DNA from: Dyella ginsengisoli LA-4
GTDB taxonomy: Bacteria; Pseudomonadota; Gammaproteobacteria; Xanthomonadales; Rhodanobacteraceae
Length of the DNA: 64,000 nucleotides
NCBI RefSeq assembly: GCF_000334915.1
Contig: NZ_AMSF01000055.1
Span: 1 to 64,000, forward strand
Reading direction: 5' to 3'
Positions 24,688-34,156 of this stretch are shown one piece after another. The notes beneath the pieces were generated by a model. That model made no database searches, was not told where the DNA came from, and worked only from the letters and a program-made list of their open reading frames with translations. Position 1 is the stretch's first letter; each line of letters opens with the position of its first letter. Both the position numbers and the translations under genes were made by a program.

Positions 24688-26081
24688 GACAGCTGCTCCG
24701 GCGCTTCGACCCAGGCACGGATGCGGGCCAACACTTCCTCCCGTTCGGGTGCGGACAGTCGCTTGGCTTCACGGCGGCGTCCCAACACGACCTGTAGCAA
24801 CAGCATCGAAAGCGCACCGGCAATCGCCGCGCCGACAAGCCAGCTGAGGAACGATGGCGAAAGCGCCCCATGCGTGTGGCTCTGAGGCACTGGCGCCGAA
24901 GCTTTCGCTACCGGTTCGAGAGCAGCCTTCGGCTGCGTGACGAGAACGGCGGGTACACTTTGTGCCATGGCGATCTCAACCTTGTCGCCACGTGATGCCT
25001 GCAAACCAATGCCCGCAGATACCACGTCGGCAAGCATCGGAAGAGTCGTCTTGTCCACTGCCGACGGCACCACAATGCCGACAGAAACGCGTTCGATTCG
25101 CCCAGGCGCCTGCTCGACTTCCTCGCGTTCGCTACCGTGTGCATATTCGACTTCGCGACTGGAGCTTCCGCCTCCGCCGGAGGTCCCTGGCGCGCTTGCT
25201 CCGGAGCCGTGACTGGAGCTGGTTTTCTCCTGCACCAGCAAGCCCTGTCCATTCTTGCCCTGGGCGAGGATCCGATTGCCCAGGCGCTTCACCTTGTCGT
25301 AGTTGAGCTGGACGGCCACCGACACGGTGAAATCTGTCCGATGCAGGGCTCTGGCCAGCAGCTCTGACGCCTGTTTTTGCATGGCCGCTTCGAGCTTCCC
25401 GGCCTGCGCCATGCGCCCGTCCATCTGCGGCGCGTCACCACTGTCACCGGTTGATGACAAGGTATCGCCACGTGCGTCGAGCACGGCGACACGCGAAGCA
25501 TCCAACCCTTCCACCGCCGAAGCCAGCAGACGCTGTATCCCTGCTACCTGCCTGGCATCGAGCGTCTTGCCTTCACGGAGCGCGACAGTCACCGAGGCCT
25601 TGGAAGGCTGCGTATCCTGGTCGAAAAGACTGGCATGCTGAATAGTCAGATGGACCCGCGCTGACCGTATCTCGATCATCGACTCGATGGTCCGCTCGAG
25701 CTCACCCTGCAAGGCACGCTGGTAATTGATGTGCTGGGCGAATTCGGTAACGCCATAGTCGGAGTCCTTGAATGCTTCGAATCCCACGCTGCCGGTGCGC
25801 GGCACGCCGTCGGAGGCGAGCTTCATCCGTGTCTGGTAGACCTGCTCGCGCGGCACGAGGATGGTCTTGTCGCCGTCCTCGAATCGATAGGGAACACCCC
25901 ACTGGGATAGCGAGGCACCGATTTCCGCAGAGGCTTCCGGTTGGAGGTCAGTGGCCAATGGTGCGTAGGCCGGATGCATGGCCCACCAGGCACCAAACCC
26001 AGCCAGTGCAATGATTACCAGCACGCCAAGGGCGAACATCCATCGCGACCGCTGTGTCATGTTTTCAAAGAAGGAAGTCAC
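24684..26081 (-). CDS. fliF: MS-ring protein FliF
   Basis: 465 residues, about 80-100 shorter than typical. First membrane helix at residues 15-35 (MFALGVLVIIALAGFGAWWAM); YscJ-like ring modules (YQTRMKLASDGVP, GFEAFKDSDYGVTEFAQHINYQRALQGELERTI, RVHLTIQHASLF); a Ser/Gly-rich loop near 290; second membrane helix near 425 (LSWLVGAAIAGALSMLLLQVVLG). The cytoplasmic tail keeps a short helix (EREEVLARIRAWVEAPEQLS) resembling the FliG-binding segment. The MS-ring houses the export gate. Confidence 0.96.
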   Translation of the reverse strand: MTSFFENMTQRSRWMFALGVLVIIALAGFGAWWAMHPAYAPLATDLQPEASAEIGASLSQWGVPYRFEDGDKTILVPREQVYQTRMKLASDGVPRTGSVGFEAFKDSDYGVTEFAQHINYQRALQGELERTIESMIEIRSARVHLTIQHASLFDQDTQPSKASVTVALREGKTLDARQVAGIQRLLASAVEGLDASRVAVLDARGDTLSSTGDSGDAPQMDGRMAQAGKLEAAMQKQASELLARALHRTDFTVSVAVQLNYDKVKRLGNRILAQGKNGQGLLVQEKTSSSHGSGASAPGTSGGGGSSSREVEYAHGSEREEVEQAPGRIERVSVGIVVPSAVDKTTLPMLADVVSAGIGLQASRGDKVEIAMAQSVPAVLVTQPKAALEPVAKASAPVPQSHTHGALSPSFLSWLVGAAIAGALSMLLLQVVLGRRREAKRLSAPEREEVLARIRAWVEAPEQLS

Positions 26082-26094
26082 GGGGTCGATCGCC

Positions 26095-26388
26095 TCAAAG
26101 CTGCATCTGGGTCAGTTGCTGATAAGCCTCGACGACGCGATTGCGTACCTCGACGGCAAACTGGAGATCAATTCGCGCCTGTTCCATCGCGATCATCACG
26201 TCGTGCACCGGCATATCCTTGCCCGCAGCCATGGCGCGCAGATCGCCGTCGCCCGCATTGAGCTCGGCGTTCAGCTTGCCGAGCCCGCCATCGACGAGGC
26301 GGGAGAAATCGCTCGCCCCGGCCGCTTCCGGACGGGACATTTCCTGGACACCGGGCGCCCAGGAGATTGCAGCAATCGACTCGATCAT
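26095..26388 (-). CDS. fliE: rod-MS ring junction protein FliE
   Basis: 97 residues, usual length. C-terminal signature (DMPVHDVMIAMEQARIDLQFAVEVRNRVVEAYQQL in two parts). FliE is the first axial protein and joins the MS-ring and gate to the rod. ATG overlaps the flgC TGA. Confidence 0.95.
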   Translation of the reverse strand: MIESIAAISWAPGVQEMSRPEAAGASDFSRLVDGGLGKLNAELNAGDGDLRAMAAGKDMPVHDVMIAMEQARIDLQFAVEVRNRVVEAYQQLTQMQL

Positions 26389-26747
26389 CCCTGACTCCTT
26401 CCGATCTCGAGTGCTGAAAACAGCATGCTGTGCAGCGCATTGAAGGCGCGAAGATTGGCCTCATAGCCGCGGCTCGCGGTCACCAGCGTGCTCATTTCCT
26501 CGACCAGATCGATCTTGGGGTAGTGCACCATGCCTTGGGCGTCCGCCATGGGATTTCCCGGGTCCCGCACAAGTCGTTGTGCGGAGACACCGCCAACCGC
26601 ACTGGAAAAGCCGGAGCCGGAACCGCCCGGCGCATTGGGGTCCAGCGGCGTGTTCGATGTAGCGATATTGCGCGCGGCCTGCTCGACGCGTGCACGCTCG
26701 AAGTCCAGACCACTACGCGTAACGGAGAACAGAGATTCGATGCTCAT
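26385..26747 (-). CDS. flgC: proximal rod protein FlgC
   Basis: 120 residues. N-terminal SRSGLDFERARVEQAARNIATSNTP-like segment and the C-terminal PKIDLVEEMSTLVTASRGYEANLRAFN signature typical of FlgC. Starts four bases after flgB. Proximal rod subunit crossing the periplasm. Confidence 0.95.
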   Translation of the reverse strand: MSIESLFSVTRSGLDFERARVEQAARNIATSNTPLDPNAPGGSGSGFSSAVGGVSAQRLVRDPGNPMADAQGMVHYPKIDLVEEMSTLVTASRGYEANLRAFNALHSMLFSALEIGRSQG

Positions 26748-26751
26748 AGAA

Positions 26752-27111
26752 TCACTTCCCGCTGATCGCTAGCTGCATGAGGCCGAAGCGGCGACTCATG
26801 CCTTCACTCAGGGCGCGGTACACCCCACCCTGGATGCTGGCCTGCGCCACCAGGTCGTCCAAGGAGAGGGCCGCGCCGCTGGATGCCGAAGTGCTGACTT
26901 CCGCGGCGAGCTGATGGCTGGAGAGTCCCGCGAAGGCAGACAGCTGTGTCGCTCCATCGACCGCCGAATCGAGTGCACCCAGCGCCTGGGAGAAATCCGC
27001 CCGCTGCACCATGCCGTCGGTATCTGCATGGGAGATGTTGAAGCTCGCCATCTGCAACTTCAGCTGGGCGATGTCCAGCCCCATGCGAACGGCTTCCGTA
27101 GTGATGTCCAT
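26752..27111 (-). CDS. flgB: proximal rod protein FlgB
   Basis: 119 residues. The FlgB segment usually reading NIANADTPGYKARDF is here FNISHADTDGMVQRADF; the tail GVYRALSEGMSRRFGLMQLAISG fits FlgB. More divergent than FlgC, but position and length agree. Confidence 0.85.
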   Translation of the reverse strand: MDITTEAVRMGLDIAQLKLQMASFNISHADTDGMVQRADFSQALGALDSAVDGATQLSAFAGLSSHQLAAEVSTSASSGAALSLDDLVAQASIQGGVYRALSEGMSRRFGLMQLAISGK

Positions 27112-27122
27112 ACCTGTGCTCC

Positions 27123-28235
27123 TTACTGGATGACGAGCTCGCCGCGCAGTGCGCCGGCGGCCTTGATCGATTGCAGGATGCCGATCACGTCCTGGGTCGA
27201 GAGGTGGATGGCACGGAGCGCCCCGACGAGGTCGGTGACCGTCGTGCCGTCGGGCATCGATACCGATCGCGCAGGGGCTTCATTGACCGCGATGCGGCTT
27301 TCCGGGACTACGGCCGTCCCGATCGATGCACCGGGGCGGCTGTAGATGCCATCGGGCTGCGACACCAGGTAGTGGGTCTGCACGTCGACACGCAGATCGC
27401 CCTGGGTGATGGAAACCGCGCCGATCCTCACATCGCCACCGGCAACCACACTCCCTGTCCGCTCGTTGACGACGACTCGAGCAACCTGATCGGGCGTAAC
27501 GTCCACACTCTCGATCTGAGCGATGGCGCGTACGACGTTAGCCACAGGCTGGCCGAAGCGGATGGATACCTTGCCGGCATCCTGTGCGACGGCGCTGGCT
27601 CCGGGGACGCGCGCGCTGATGGCCTCCGCGACGCGTTCGGCCGTGGTGAAGTCCGGTTGGTAAAGCACGACATCCAGCGAACGCTGGTCGCCGGCCAGAC
27701 CCAGTGGCGCGGCCTGTTCCACGGTGGCACCGCTGGGTACCCGCCCCACGGTGGTCTGGTTTTTCTCGCTGCGACTTCCGAACGACTCGACCCGATAGCC
27801 GCCGACGGCTACCGGTCCCTGCGCCAGTGCATAGAGCTTGCCGTCCGGCCCTTCCAGCGGGGTCAACAGCAACATACCGCCACTGAGGCTGCGGGCATCG
27901 CCCAACGACGACACTTCAACATCCAGTTTCTGTCCGGATTCGGCGAAGGGCGGGAGGGTCGATGTCACCATGACCGCCGCCACATTGCGTGTGGAAAGAT
28001 CGTCCGCGCTCACATTGACGCCGTAGTGACTCAGGGTGTTGGCCACGGACTGCACGGTCACCTTGTTCTTTGACGAGTCACCGGATCCCGACAGACCGAT
28101 GACCAGCCCATAGCCGGTCAGTGCGTTGTCGCGCACGCCTTGGATACGGGCTATGTCTTTGAGCCGGACGGACGCATCGGCGCGGACCATGCCAGGTAGC
28201 GCCAGGGCAAGAACCAGGAACAGCAATGCACGCAT
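27123..28235 (-). CDS. flgI: P-ring protein FlgI
   Basis: 370 residues from the ATG at 28235, which shares a base with the flgH TGA (a GTG one codon earlier is possible). Sec signal (LLFLVLALALPGMVRAD), then the FlgI hallmarks VRLKDIARIQGVRDNALTGYGLVIGLSGSGD in two parts, RNVAAVMVTSTLPPFA and VVVNERTGSVVAGGDVRIG. It forms the periplasmic bushing around the rod in the peptidoglycan layer. Retention of the P-ring implies an envelope-spanning channel. Confidence 0.97.
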   Translation of the reverse strand: MRALLFLVLALALPGMVRADASVRLKDIARIQGVRDNALTGYGLVIGLSGSGDSSKNKVTVQSVANTLSHYGVNVSADDLSTRNVAAVMVTSTLPPFAESGQKLDVEVSSLGDARSLSGGMLLLTPLEGPDGKLYALAQGPVAVGGYRVESFGSRSEKNQTTVGRVPSGATVEQAAPLGLAGDQRSLDVVLYQPDFTTAERVAEAISARVPGASAVAQDAGKVSIRFGQPVANVVRAIAQIESVDVTPDQVARVVVNERTGSVVAGGDVRIGAVSITQGDLRVDVQTHYLVSQPDGIYSRPGASIGTAVVPESRIAVNEAPARSVSMPDGTTVTDLVGALRAIHLSTQDVIGILQSIKAAGALRGELVIQ

Positions 28236-28843
28236 CACAGCAACCTCAACCAGTGGAGAACGCGATAGGTGATGCTGTGCCGCTGGGCACTGGAGACATC
28301 GCCTTGCCCGTTGAACTCGATGTTCGCGTCGCTGATGCGATTCGACGGAATGACATTGGCCGGAAGAATGTCCTCTTCGCGCACCAGGCCGCTGAGTGCG
28401 ATGTGCTGCTGCTCGCCGTTGATGGTGACCGTCTGCTCACCCTGTACCCGAAGCAGACCGCCCGGCTCGAGGCCGATCACCCGCACCGCCAGCTGGGCCT
28501 TCAGCGCGCCGCTGCGCGACGTTTCTCCCTGTCCCTGGTCCGAACCAGACAACCCCAGCCCGTAGGGATAGTTGCCCCGAGGGGTACGCGCCTGGGCATT
28601 GGCCTGGAAATCGTGCGAGCCATCCGTGTTCGCGCTCACGCTGGCCTGAGCGGTCTCCAGCACCAGGACGGTGAGCATGTCCCCCAGGCGATGAGCACGG
28701 CGATCGGCGGTCAGCGCGCGATAGCTGTCCGGCTGGATCATGGATCCTGACGCGGACGACTGCGCCTGTGCTATGGGCAGCCCCCCCATCACGGCGAACG
28801 TGATGAGCAGAGCCCACCCCAAAATCCTGTTAGCGCCCGACAT
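28235..28843 (-). CDS. flgH: L-ring protein FlgH without lipobox
   Basis: 202 residues. FlgH core clear: RAHRLGDMLTVLVLE, GETSRSGALKAQLAVRVIG, LLRVQGEQTVTINGEQQHI, SGLVREEDILPANVIPSNRISDA. Ordinary FlgH is a lipoprotein, with a cysteine at the end of its signal. Here the signal (LLITFAVMGGLPIAQAQSS) has an AQA signal-peptidase I site and no cysteine anywhere in the first 60 residues. The L-ring would then sit in the outer membrane without a lipid anchor. ATG at 28843; the frame overlaps flgA by 14 bases. Confidence 0.95.
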   Translation of the reverse strand: MSGANRILGWALLITFAVMGGLPIAQAQSSASGSMIQPDSYRALTADRRAHRLGDMLTVLVLETAQASVSANTDGSHDFQANAQARTPRGNYPYGLGLSGSDQGQGETSRSGALKAQLAVRVIGLEPGGLLRVQGEQTVTINGEQQHIALSGLVREEDILPANVIPSNRISDANIEFNGQGDVSSAQRHSITYRVLHWLRLL

Positions 28844-29546
28844 GCACCACTCCCTTTGCCATTACCTCGGCCGTCACCGGGGCGTCGGCCCCGCGCGCAA
28901 GGACCTGCACTGCCTGCCCCGCGTTACCTGCAGTCAAAGCGGTGCCGCGGGTTTGCAGGCGCACCGCGCCGGAATCGACCACGACGGTCACGCTCTGCTG
29001 GCGGTCGACATCCGGGATCACCTCGAAATCCCCCTGTACCAGCGGGGTCCCGGCCTGGACACGGTGACTGAGCCGCTCCCCGGCGAGCCGATCGAGGGAC
29101 TGCACCGGAGCATCCTCCGACGAGGCGAGATCGATCGATCCAGGACGGGTGTTGATCCGCGTGAAGGGCGTGCCCGCCGCGGCATCGTTCGCGTAGACCC
29201 AAGCGCTGTGCTCGGCGTGGACAGCAAACCAGACCACGGCAGTACGTACGGTCCGCCCATTGATCTGCAACTGCACGGGTACGGCGACGCGCGCCCGCGG
29301 CCAGCGTCCCGTCGGCTGCCCGGCGCGCATACGCACAGCGCCTGCCGGGACCGTTGCATCCCGCGGCTTGCCGACAACGCTGAGCGTGAGCTGGGTCTTT
29401 GCCGGAAGCGGCAGCGCGCGCAGAGCTGCTTCTGCAACACCTGCCAGACGCGTGCCGGAGATGTCTTGGGTCGCAGCTGTCCGCTGAGGTCCAGCGAATG
29501 CCGCGACCGGGATCACCGCCAACAGGAAGAAGTTCTTCCGAACCAT
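28830..29546 (-). CDS. flgA: P-ring assembly chaperone FlgA
   Basis: 238 residues. Sec signal (FFLLAVIPVAAFAGP); SAF-like C-terminal domain with RLAGERLSHRVQAGTPLVQGDFEVIPDVDRQQSVTVVV in two parts and GVVHVGR at the end. FlgA escorts FlgI in the periplasm. Lies between flgG and flgH with one base to flgG. Confidence 0.93.
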   Translation of the reverse strand: MVRKNFFLLAVIPVAAFAGPQRTAATQDISGTRLAGVAEAALRALPLPAKTQLTLSVVGKPRDATVPAGAVRMRAGQPTGRWPRARVAVPVQLQINGRTVRTAVVWFAVHAEHSAWVYANDAAAGTPFTRINTRPGSIDLASSEDAPVQSLDRLAGERLSHRVQAGTPLVQGDFEVIPDVDRQQSVTVVVDSGAVRLQTRGTALTAGNAGQAVQVLARGADAPVTAEVMAKGVVHVGR

Positions 29547-29547
29547 T

Positions 29548-30315
29548 TCAACGGCGCAGGTTGTTGATGGTGTCGAGGATTTCGTCCGCTGCCTGGAGCA
29601 CGCGTGCGTTCAACTGATAGGCGCGCTGCGCCAGCACCAGCGATGTCATCGACTGCACCATGTCCACGTTGGACTGCTCGATCATGCCCTGCTGCAGGCT
29701 GCCGAAGCCGGAGTCCTGCGGACGCCCCAGCGTGGCGTCGCCCGACGCCTCCGTCGCCATGTAGGCATTGCTTCCGACCGACTGCAGTCCATCCGGGGAT
29801 GCGAACGTTGCCAGCTGGATCTGCCCGATTTCAGTGGGCTGCGTGTCACTGCCCAACACGGCGCTGACCTTGCCGTCGGAGGCGATGGTCAAGTCCTTCG
29901 CATCCGGCGGAACCTGGATGCCGTCGGCCAGGCGGTTGCCTTGGGCCGTGGTGAGGTAACCCTCGCTATCCACATGGAGCTGCCCGGCACGGGTATACAG
30001 GTGATTGCCGGCCGCATCGAGCACCTCCAGGAAACCCTGGCCTTGAATAGCCAGGTCCAGCGGATTGCCACTCTGCACCAGCGCACCCTCGCTGAATACG
30101 GCGTGGGAGCCGAGTACCTCCACCCCTTCTCCAGGGCCTTGAGCGCCGGCACCCTGTGCGACCTGGGCGGGCGTCAGCATGGCCACGTTTGCGAAGTTGA
30201 CGTTCGATCGCTTGTAGCCGGGCGTCTGCATGTTCGCCAGGTTGTTCGACAGCGTGTCGATCTGGGTCTGCGAGCCCTGCAAGCCGGAGGCTGCAATGTA
30301 GAGTGCATCGATCAT
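29548..30315 (-). CDS. flgG: distal rod protein FlgG
   Basis: 255 residues. Canonical start (IDALYIAASGLQGSQTQIDTLSNNLANMQTPGYKRS, read in two parts) and end (QSNVDMVQSMTSLVLAQRAYQLNARVLQAADEILDTINNLR, read in parts). FlgG builds the distal rod. Follows flgF by 11 bases. Confidence 0.97.
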   Translation of the reverse strand: MIDALYIAASGLQGSQTQIDTLSNNLANMQTPGYKRSNVNFANVAMLTPAQVAQGAGAQGPGEGVEVLGSHAVFSEGALVQSGNPLDLAIQGQGFLEVLDAAGNHLYTRAGQLHVDSEGYLTTAQGNRLADGIQVPPDAKDLTIASDGKVSAVLGSDTQPTEIGQIQLATFASPDGLQSVGSNAYMATEASGDATLGRPQDSGFGSLQQGMIEQSNVDMVQSMTSLVLAQRAYQLNARVLQAADEILDTINNLRR

Positions 30316-30326
30316 ATCGAGTCCTT

Positions 30327-31007
30327 TCAGCTGTTCTCGCCAAGGTGGTTGATCCCGGCCTGCATGACCTCGTCGTAGGCCTGCATGGCGTGCTGCAGCG
30401 ATTGCGCATGCCGGGTGAGCGTCATCAGGTGGACCATCTCGCTAGCGGGGTCGACGTTCGACTGTTCGAGCTCACCCACGTGCAGGGTCCCGTTCCAGTC
30501 CGCGGTGTCGCCGGCATAGGCATACAGGCCGTCGCCGGCGGCCTGCAGCAGCTCTGGCTGGGTGATATCCACGATGCGGAGATGGTCGATCACCTTGCCT
30601 CCGTCACGCACGCTGCCGTCAGCACCGACGCTGGCATCTGCACCGTGCACGTGAATAGGACCGCCCTGGCCAAGCACCGGGTGACCCTGCGGGTCCACCA
30701 GTTGCCCGGATGCGTCGACACCCAGCTGCCCCGCTCGCATGAGCAAGGTGTTGCCGCCAACTTGCACCGTCAGGAATGCCTGGCCCTGCAGCGCCACATC
30801 CAGGGAGCGTCCGGTAGCTTCCAGGGGGCCGTCGGCCATAGACATGCTGACCGGTGCGGCATCCGCCAAACGAGCGGAAAAGTCGGGTAGCAGCTGACGT
30901 GCGCGGTAACCTGGCGTGCGAAGGTTCGCGACGTTCTGGCTGGTTACATTCAGTGCGTCGACATCGTGACCGAGTGCTCGGGTAATGCTTGCGATGGTGG
31001 CATCCAT
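30327..31007 (-). CDS. flgF: proximal rod protein FlgF
   Basis: 226 residues. Rod-type N-terminus (ALGHDVDALNVTSQNVANLRTPGYRARQ read in parts), central LDVALQGQAFLTVQ, C-terminal LEQSNVDPASEMVHLMTLTRHAQSLQHAMQAYDEVM read in parts. It is shorter than FlgG and precedes it, as FlgF usually does. Confidence 0.9.
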   Translation of the reverse strand: MDATIASITRALGHDVDALNVTSQNVANLRTPGYRARQLLPDFSARLADAAPVSMSMADGPLEATGRSLDVALQGQAFLTVQVGGNTLLMRAGQLGVDASGQLVDPQGHPVLGQGGPIHVHGADASVGADGSVRDGGKVIDHLRIVDITQPELLQAAGDGLYAYAGDTADWNGTLHVGELEQSNVDPASEMVHLMTLTRHAQSLQHAMQAYDEVMQAGINHLGENS

Positions 31008-31016
31008 GCGTACGTC

Positions 31017-33083
31017 TCAGGCTGCGGCTTGGGAAAGTGCGACGGTGCCGAAGGCGCGCACCACCGCATGGGTGGGCACTTCGTTGACTCCGAGCACGGC
31101 GATGTGGGGAAGACTGCGCTGAAGCAGTTGGCGGACCGGGCGGCGCACACTCCCCGGGCACAGCAGCACCGGCAGCAGATTGCGTCCCATCATGGCCTCG
31201 GCCTGTCGCGCGAGATTGCCGAGCAGCGCCTCGAGCTGCCCCGCGTCGCTAAGCAGCAACGAGGCACCCTCGCGCTGCCGAACGGCGCTGACAATGGAGC
31301 GCTCCAACTCCGGAGCGAGTGTCATCACATGAAGCTCGCCCTGCGCATTGCCGAGCTTCTGGCAGATGCTTGGTCCCAGCCGCTCGCGCACGCGCTCGGT
31401 CAGCTCCTCGGCTTGCTTGAGGGTTTTGCCGGCATCGACCAGCACTTCAAGGATGCTGTCCAGGTGCCGAATACTGACCTGTTCGCGCAGCAGCAACTGC
31501 AGCACCTTCTGAACGTCGGTGTAGGACATCACGCCCGGCACCAGCTCATCGACCAGCGAGGCCTGCTGCTCGCGCAAGCGCTGCACCAAACGTTCGGTCT
31601 CCGCACGACTGAGCAGATCCGCCGCATGACGCTTGAACAGCTCGCTCAAGTGGGTGACCAGTACCGTGTCCGGCTCCACCAGGGTGTAGCCCGCGCCGCG
31701 CGCCATTTGCCGTCGATCAGGATGGATCCAGAGCGCGGGCAGGCCATATGCGGGATCTCGCGTCTCGACGCCTTCCAGGCGTGCGCGCTTGCCACCGGAG
31801 TTGATGGCCAGCACGGAATCGAGTTCCAGCTCCCCCTGCCCCACGCGTGCGCCATGCAGATGGATTTCGTAGCCGAACTCCCCGACGGGCCGGTCGTTGC
31901 GCAGCTGGACCGGTGGAAGCACGAACCCAAAATCCAGGGCGAACTGCTTGCGCAGCAGCGCGATCCGCTCACCCAGATCGATACCCTTTTCGCGCAGGCC
32001 CGATGCCAACCCGTGGCCCAGCCGCAGCTCGATTGCGTCCACTTGCAACAGCCGGTAGAGATCCTCCTCGGCCTTCTTGGGCGCATTCTCTTCGGCAACA
32101 GGAGTGGTCGCTTGTTCTTCTTCCGGGGTGGCGCGGGACGCCATCCAGGCGACGCCGACGACCAAGGCCAGCACCACAGCCACCGGCCAGGCCGGCAGCC
32201 CCGGCAACACAAGCAGGCCGCCAAGTGCCAGCGCGACGATGCCCAACGTCTTGGCGTTGGAGAGCACCTGCCTCCCGATCTCGGTGCCAAGCTGGGCGTC
32301 GGTAGCGGCGCGCGTGATGATGATGCCGGTGGCGACGGCGACGACCAGCGAAGGGATCTGGGTGACGATGCCGTCACCCACGGTGAGCAAGGTGTAGCGC
32401 TGGGCCGCGTCACCCCACCCCATACCCTGCTGCACCATGCCGACGGTCAGTCCGCCGACGATATCGATCAGGATGATGATGATGCCGGCGATGGCGTCGC
32501 CCTTGACGAACTTGGTCGCGCCGTCCATCGCGCCGTAGAAGTTTGCTTCCTTCTCGATCTGGGCACGTCGACGTCGCGCCTCATGCTCATCGATCAACCC
32601 CATGTTCATGTCGGCGTCGATGCTCATCTGCTTGCCGGGCATGCTGTCCAGGGTGAAACGGGCGGCCACCTCCGCGACGCGCTGCGCGCCGTTGGTCACC
32701 ACCACGTATTGCACGACTACCAAGATCAGGAACACCACCAGGCCGATGACGTAGTTGCCGCCGACCACGTAGGCCCCCACCGCGTGGATAACCTGTCCTG
32801 CTGCGCCGTGGCCAAGGATCAGGCGAGTCGCCGAAATGTTCAGCGCCAGCCGGAACAGCGTGGTGATGAGCAGCAGCGACGGAAAAGTCGAGAAGCTCAG
32901 CGGCGTATCGGTGAAGAAGGTGATGAGCAACACCAGCAAGGCCGTGCTGAAATTCAGCACCAGCAGGAAATCGAGCAACGCGGCAGGAATGGGCGTGAAA
33001 AGGATCACCAGAATCCCGATCATCCCGAGGACCAGCGCCATGTCGCGCTTGCCAGTCAGCATCTGACGGAACAACGAGCTCAT
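31017..33083 (-). CDS. flhA: export gate protein FlhA
   Basis: 688 residues from the ATG at 33083, which overlaps the flhB TGA (ATGA); the longer frame to 33179 would run inside flhB. About eight membrane helices in the first 330 residues; FHIPEP-type cytoplasmic loop (RFTLDSMPGKQMSIDADMNMGLID read in parts, EANFYGAMDGATKFVKGDAIAG). The C-terminal domain (GYEIHLHGARVG, ETRDPAYGLPALWI, VMTLAPELERSI) is the chaperone-substrate dock. FlhA forms the nonameric ring that ranks export substrates. Confidence 0.98.
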   Translation of the reverse strand: MSSLFRQMLTGKRDMALVLGMIGILVILFTPIPAALLDFLLVLNFSTALLVLLITFFTDTPLSFSTFPSLLLITTLFRLALNISATRLILGHGAAGQVIHAVGAYVVGGNYVIGLVVFLILVVVQYVVVTNGAQRVAEVAARFTLDSMPGKQMSIDADMNMGLIDEHEARRRRAQIEKEANFYGAMDGATKFVKGDAIAGIIIILIDIVGGLTVGMVQQGMGWGDAAQRYTLLTVGDGIVTQIPSLVVAVATGIIITRAATDAQLGTEIGRQVLSNAKTLGIVALALGGLLVLPGLPAWPVAVVLALVVGVAWMASRATPEEEQATTPVAEENAPKKAEEDLYRLLQVDAIELRLGHGLASGLREKGIDLGERIALLRKQFALDFGFVLPPVQLRNDRPVGEFGYEIHLHGARVGQGELELDSVLAINSGGKRARLEGVETRDPAYGLPALWIHPDRRQMARGAGYTLVEPDTVLVTHLSELFKRHAADLLSRAETERLVQRLREQQASLVDELVPGVMSYTDVQKVLQLLLREQVSIRHLDSILEVLVDAGKTLKQAEELTERVRERLGPSICQKLGNAQGELHVMTLAPELERSIVSAVRQREGASLLLSDAGQLEALLGNLARQAEAMMGRNLLPVLLCPGSVRRPVRQLLQRSLPHIAVLGVNEVPTHAVVRAFGTVALSQAAA

Positions 33084-34153
33084 GAGCGTATCCGGTTGCC
33101 GGGACGGGACATCAGCCAGCGGTACACTGGCGCCAGTTGGGTAAACAGCGTGTCGGGTACCGGGTGGTCGATCGGGCACTCACGGAGCAATGCCCGCGCG
33201 AGTTCAGGCGAACGGAGCATCGGCACACCGTGGCGGACGGCGAGCTTTCGAATGCGCTCGGCCACGCGATCGGTGCCTTTGGCCAGCACAATGGGGGCGC
33301 GCATGGTCCGTGGCCGATAACGCAGTGCCACTGCGACATGGGTCGGGTTAGTCATCACCACGTCCGCCTCCGGTACGCGTCCGATCGAACGGGAGCGCTT
33401 CAGCAGCTCGGAGAGCATGCGGCGACGCTTGGCGCGGATATCCGGATCACCTTCGCGCTGCTTGTGTTCGTCCTTGATGTCGCGACGGCTCATGCGCAGC
33501 TTGCGCAGGTATTCGCGGCGCGTGAAGACCAAGTCGAGCAGCGCCAGCAAACCGAGGATCACCAGCATCCAGGTCGCGACGCGGCCCAATACCGATCCCA
33601 GCCATTCCGGCAGACGATGCGGCGAGCCCGAGGCGACCGCCCCTACCATCGGCGTGATCCCGCGAAGTGCGCACCAGGCCAGCACGCCGATCGCGCCCAT
33701 CTTCAACGCCAGCTTGGCCATGTCCCAGAGCGTGCGTAGCCCGAACAGACGCTTGAACGCCTGCGCCGGGTTCATGCGGGTGAAGTCGGGTTTGAGCGGA
33801 TGGCTGCTGAAGACGAATCCGGTCTGGATGAGATTGGCCACGACCGCCACAACGACCGTCGCCAGCACCACCGGTATCAGCGCCTGGCCCACCGGCGCGA
33901 AGGTCGTCCCCAACCAACGGGCCAGAGAGGTACCTGCCAGGGGGGCATCTCCTGACAGGAGCAGACATCGCGTGACCGCATCGGCCGCGCTACGAACCAG
34001 ACGCGGTGCGGTTACCGCCATCGCGATGCAGAAGGCAAGCAACACCAGTACCCCGCCCAGTTCGGCGCTGCGCGGCACCTGCCCCTTCTTGCGCGCCTCC
34101 TCCAGACGAAACGGCGTCGGCTGCTCGGTCTTGTTCTCTTCGCCCTGGGACAT
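33080..34153 (-). CDS. flhB: export switch protein FlhB
   Basis: 357 residues. N-terminal EENKTEQPTPFRLEEARKKGQVPRS, four membrane helices, and the self-cleavage motif NPTH in VVMTNPTHVAVALRY near residue 270, intact. Cleavage at NPTH lets the gate change from rod/hook to late substrates when the hook is complete. Its conservation means that the machine still has a late-substrate state, although no flagellin is visible here. Confidence 0.98.
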   Translation of the reverse strand: MSQGEENKTEQPTPFRLEEARKKGQVPRSAELGGVLVLLAFCIAMAVTAPRLVRSAADAVTRCLLLSGDAPLAGTSLARWLGTTFAPVGQALIPVVLATVVVAVVANLIQTGFVFSSHPLKPDFTRMNPAQAFKRLFGLRTLWDMAKLALKMGAIGVLAWCALRGITPMVGAVASGSPHRLPEWLGSVLGRVATWMLVILGLLALLDLVFTRREYLRKLRMSRRDIKDEHKQREGDPDIRAKRRRMLSELLKRSRSIGRVPEADVVMTNPTHVAVALRYRPRTMRAPIVLAKGTDRVAERIRKLAVRHGVPMLRSPELARALLRECPIDHPVPDTLFTQLAPVYRWLMSRPGNRIRS

Positions 34154-34156
34154 GGC

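Noticed and set aside
33083-33179. Longer N-terminus for flhA
   Set aside because: It would lie inside flhB; the ATG at 33083 overlaps the flhB stop and begins the usual FlhA sequence.
30966-33320. Plus-strand open frame of 784 codons opposite flhA/flhB
   Set aside because: No recognisable domain; mirrors the codon pattern of the two flagellar genes.
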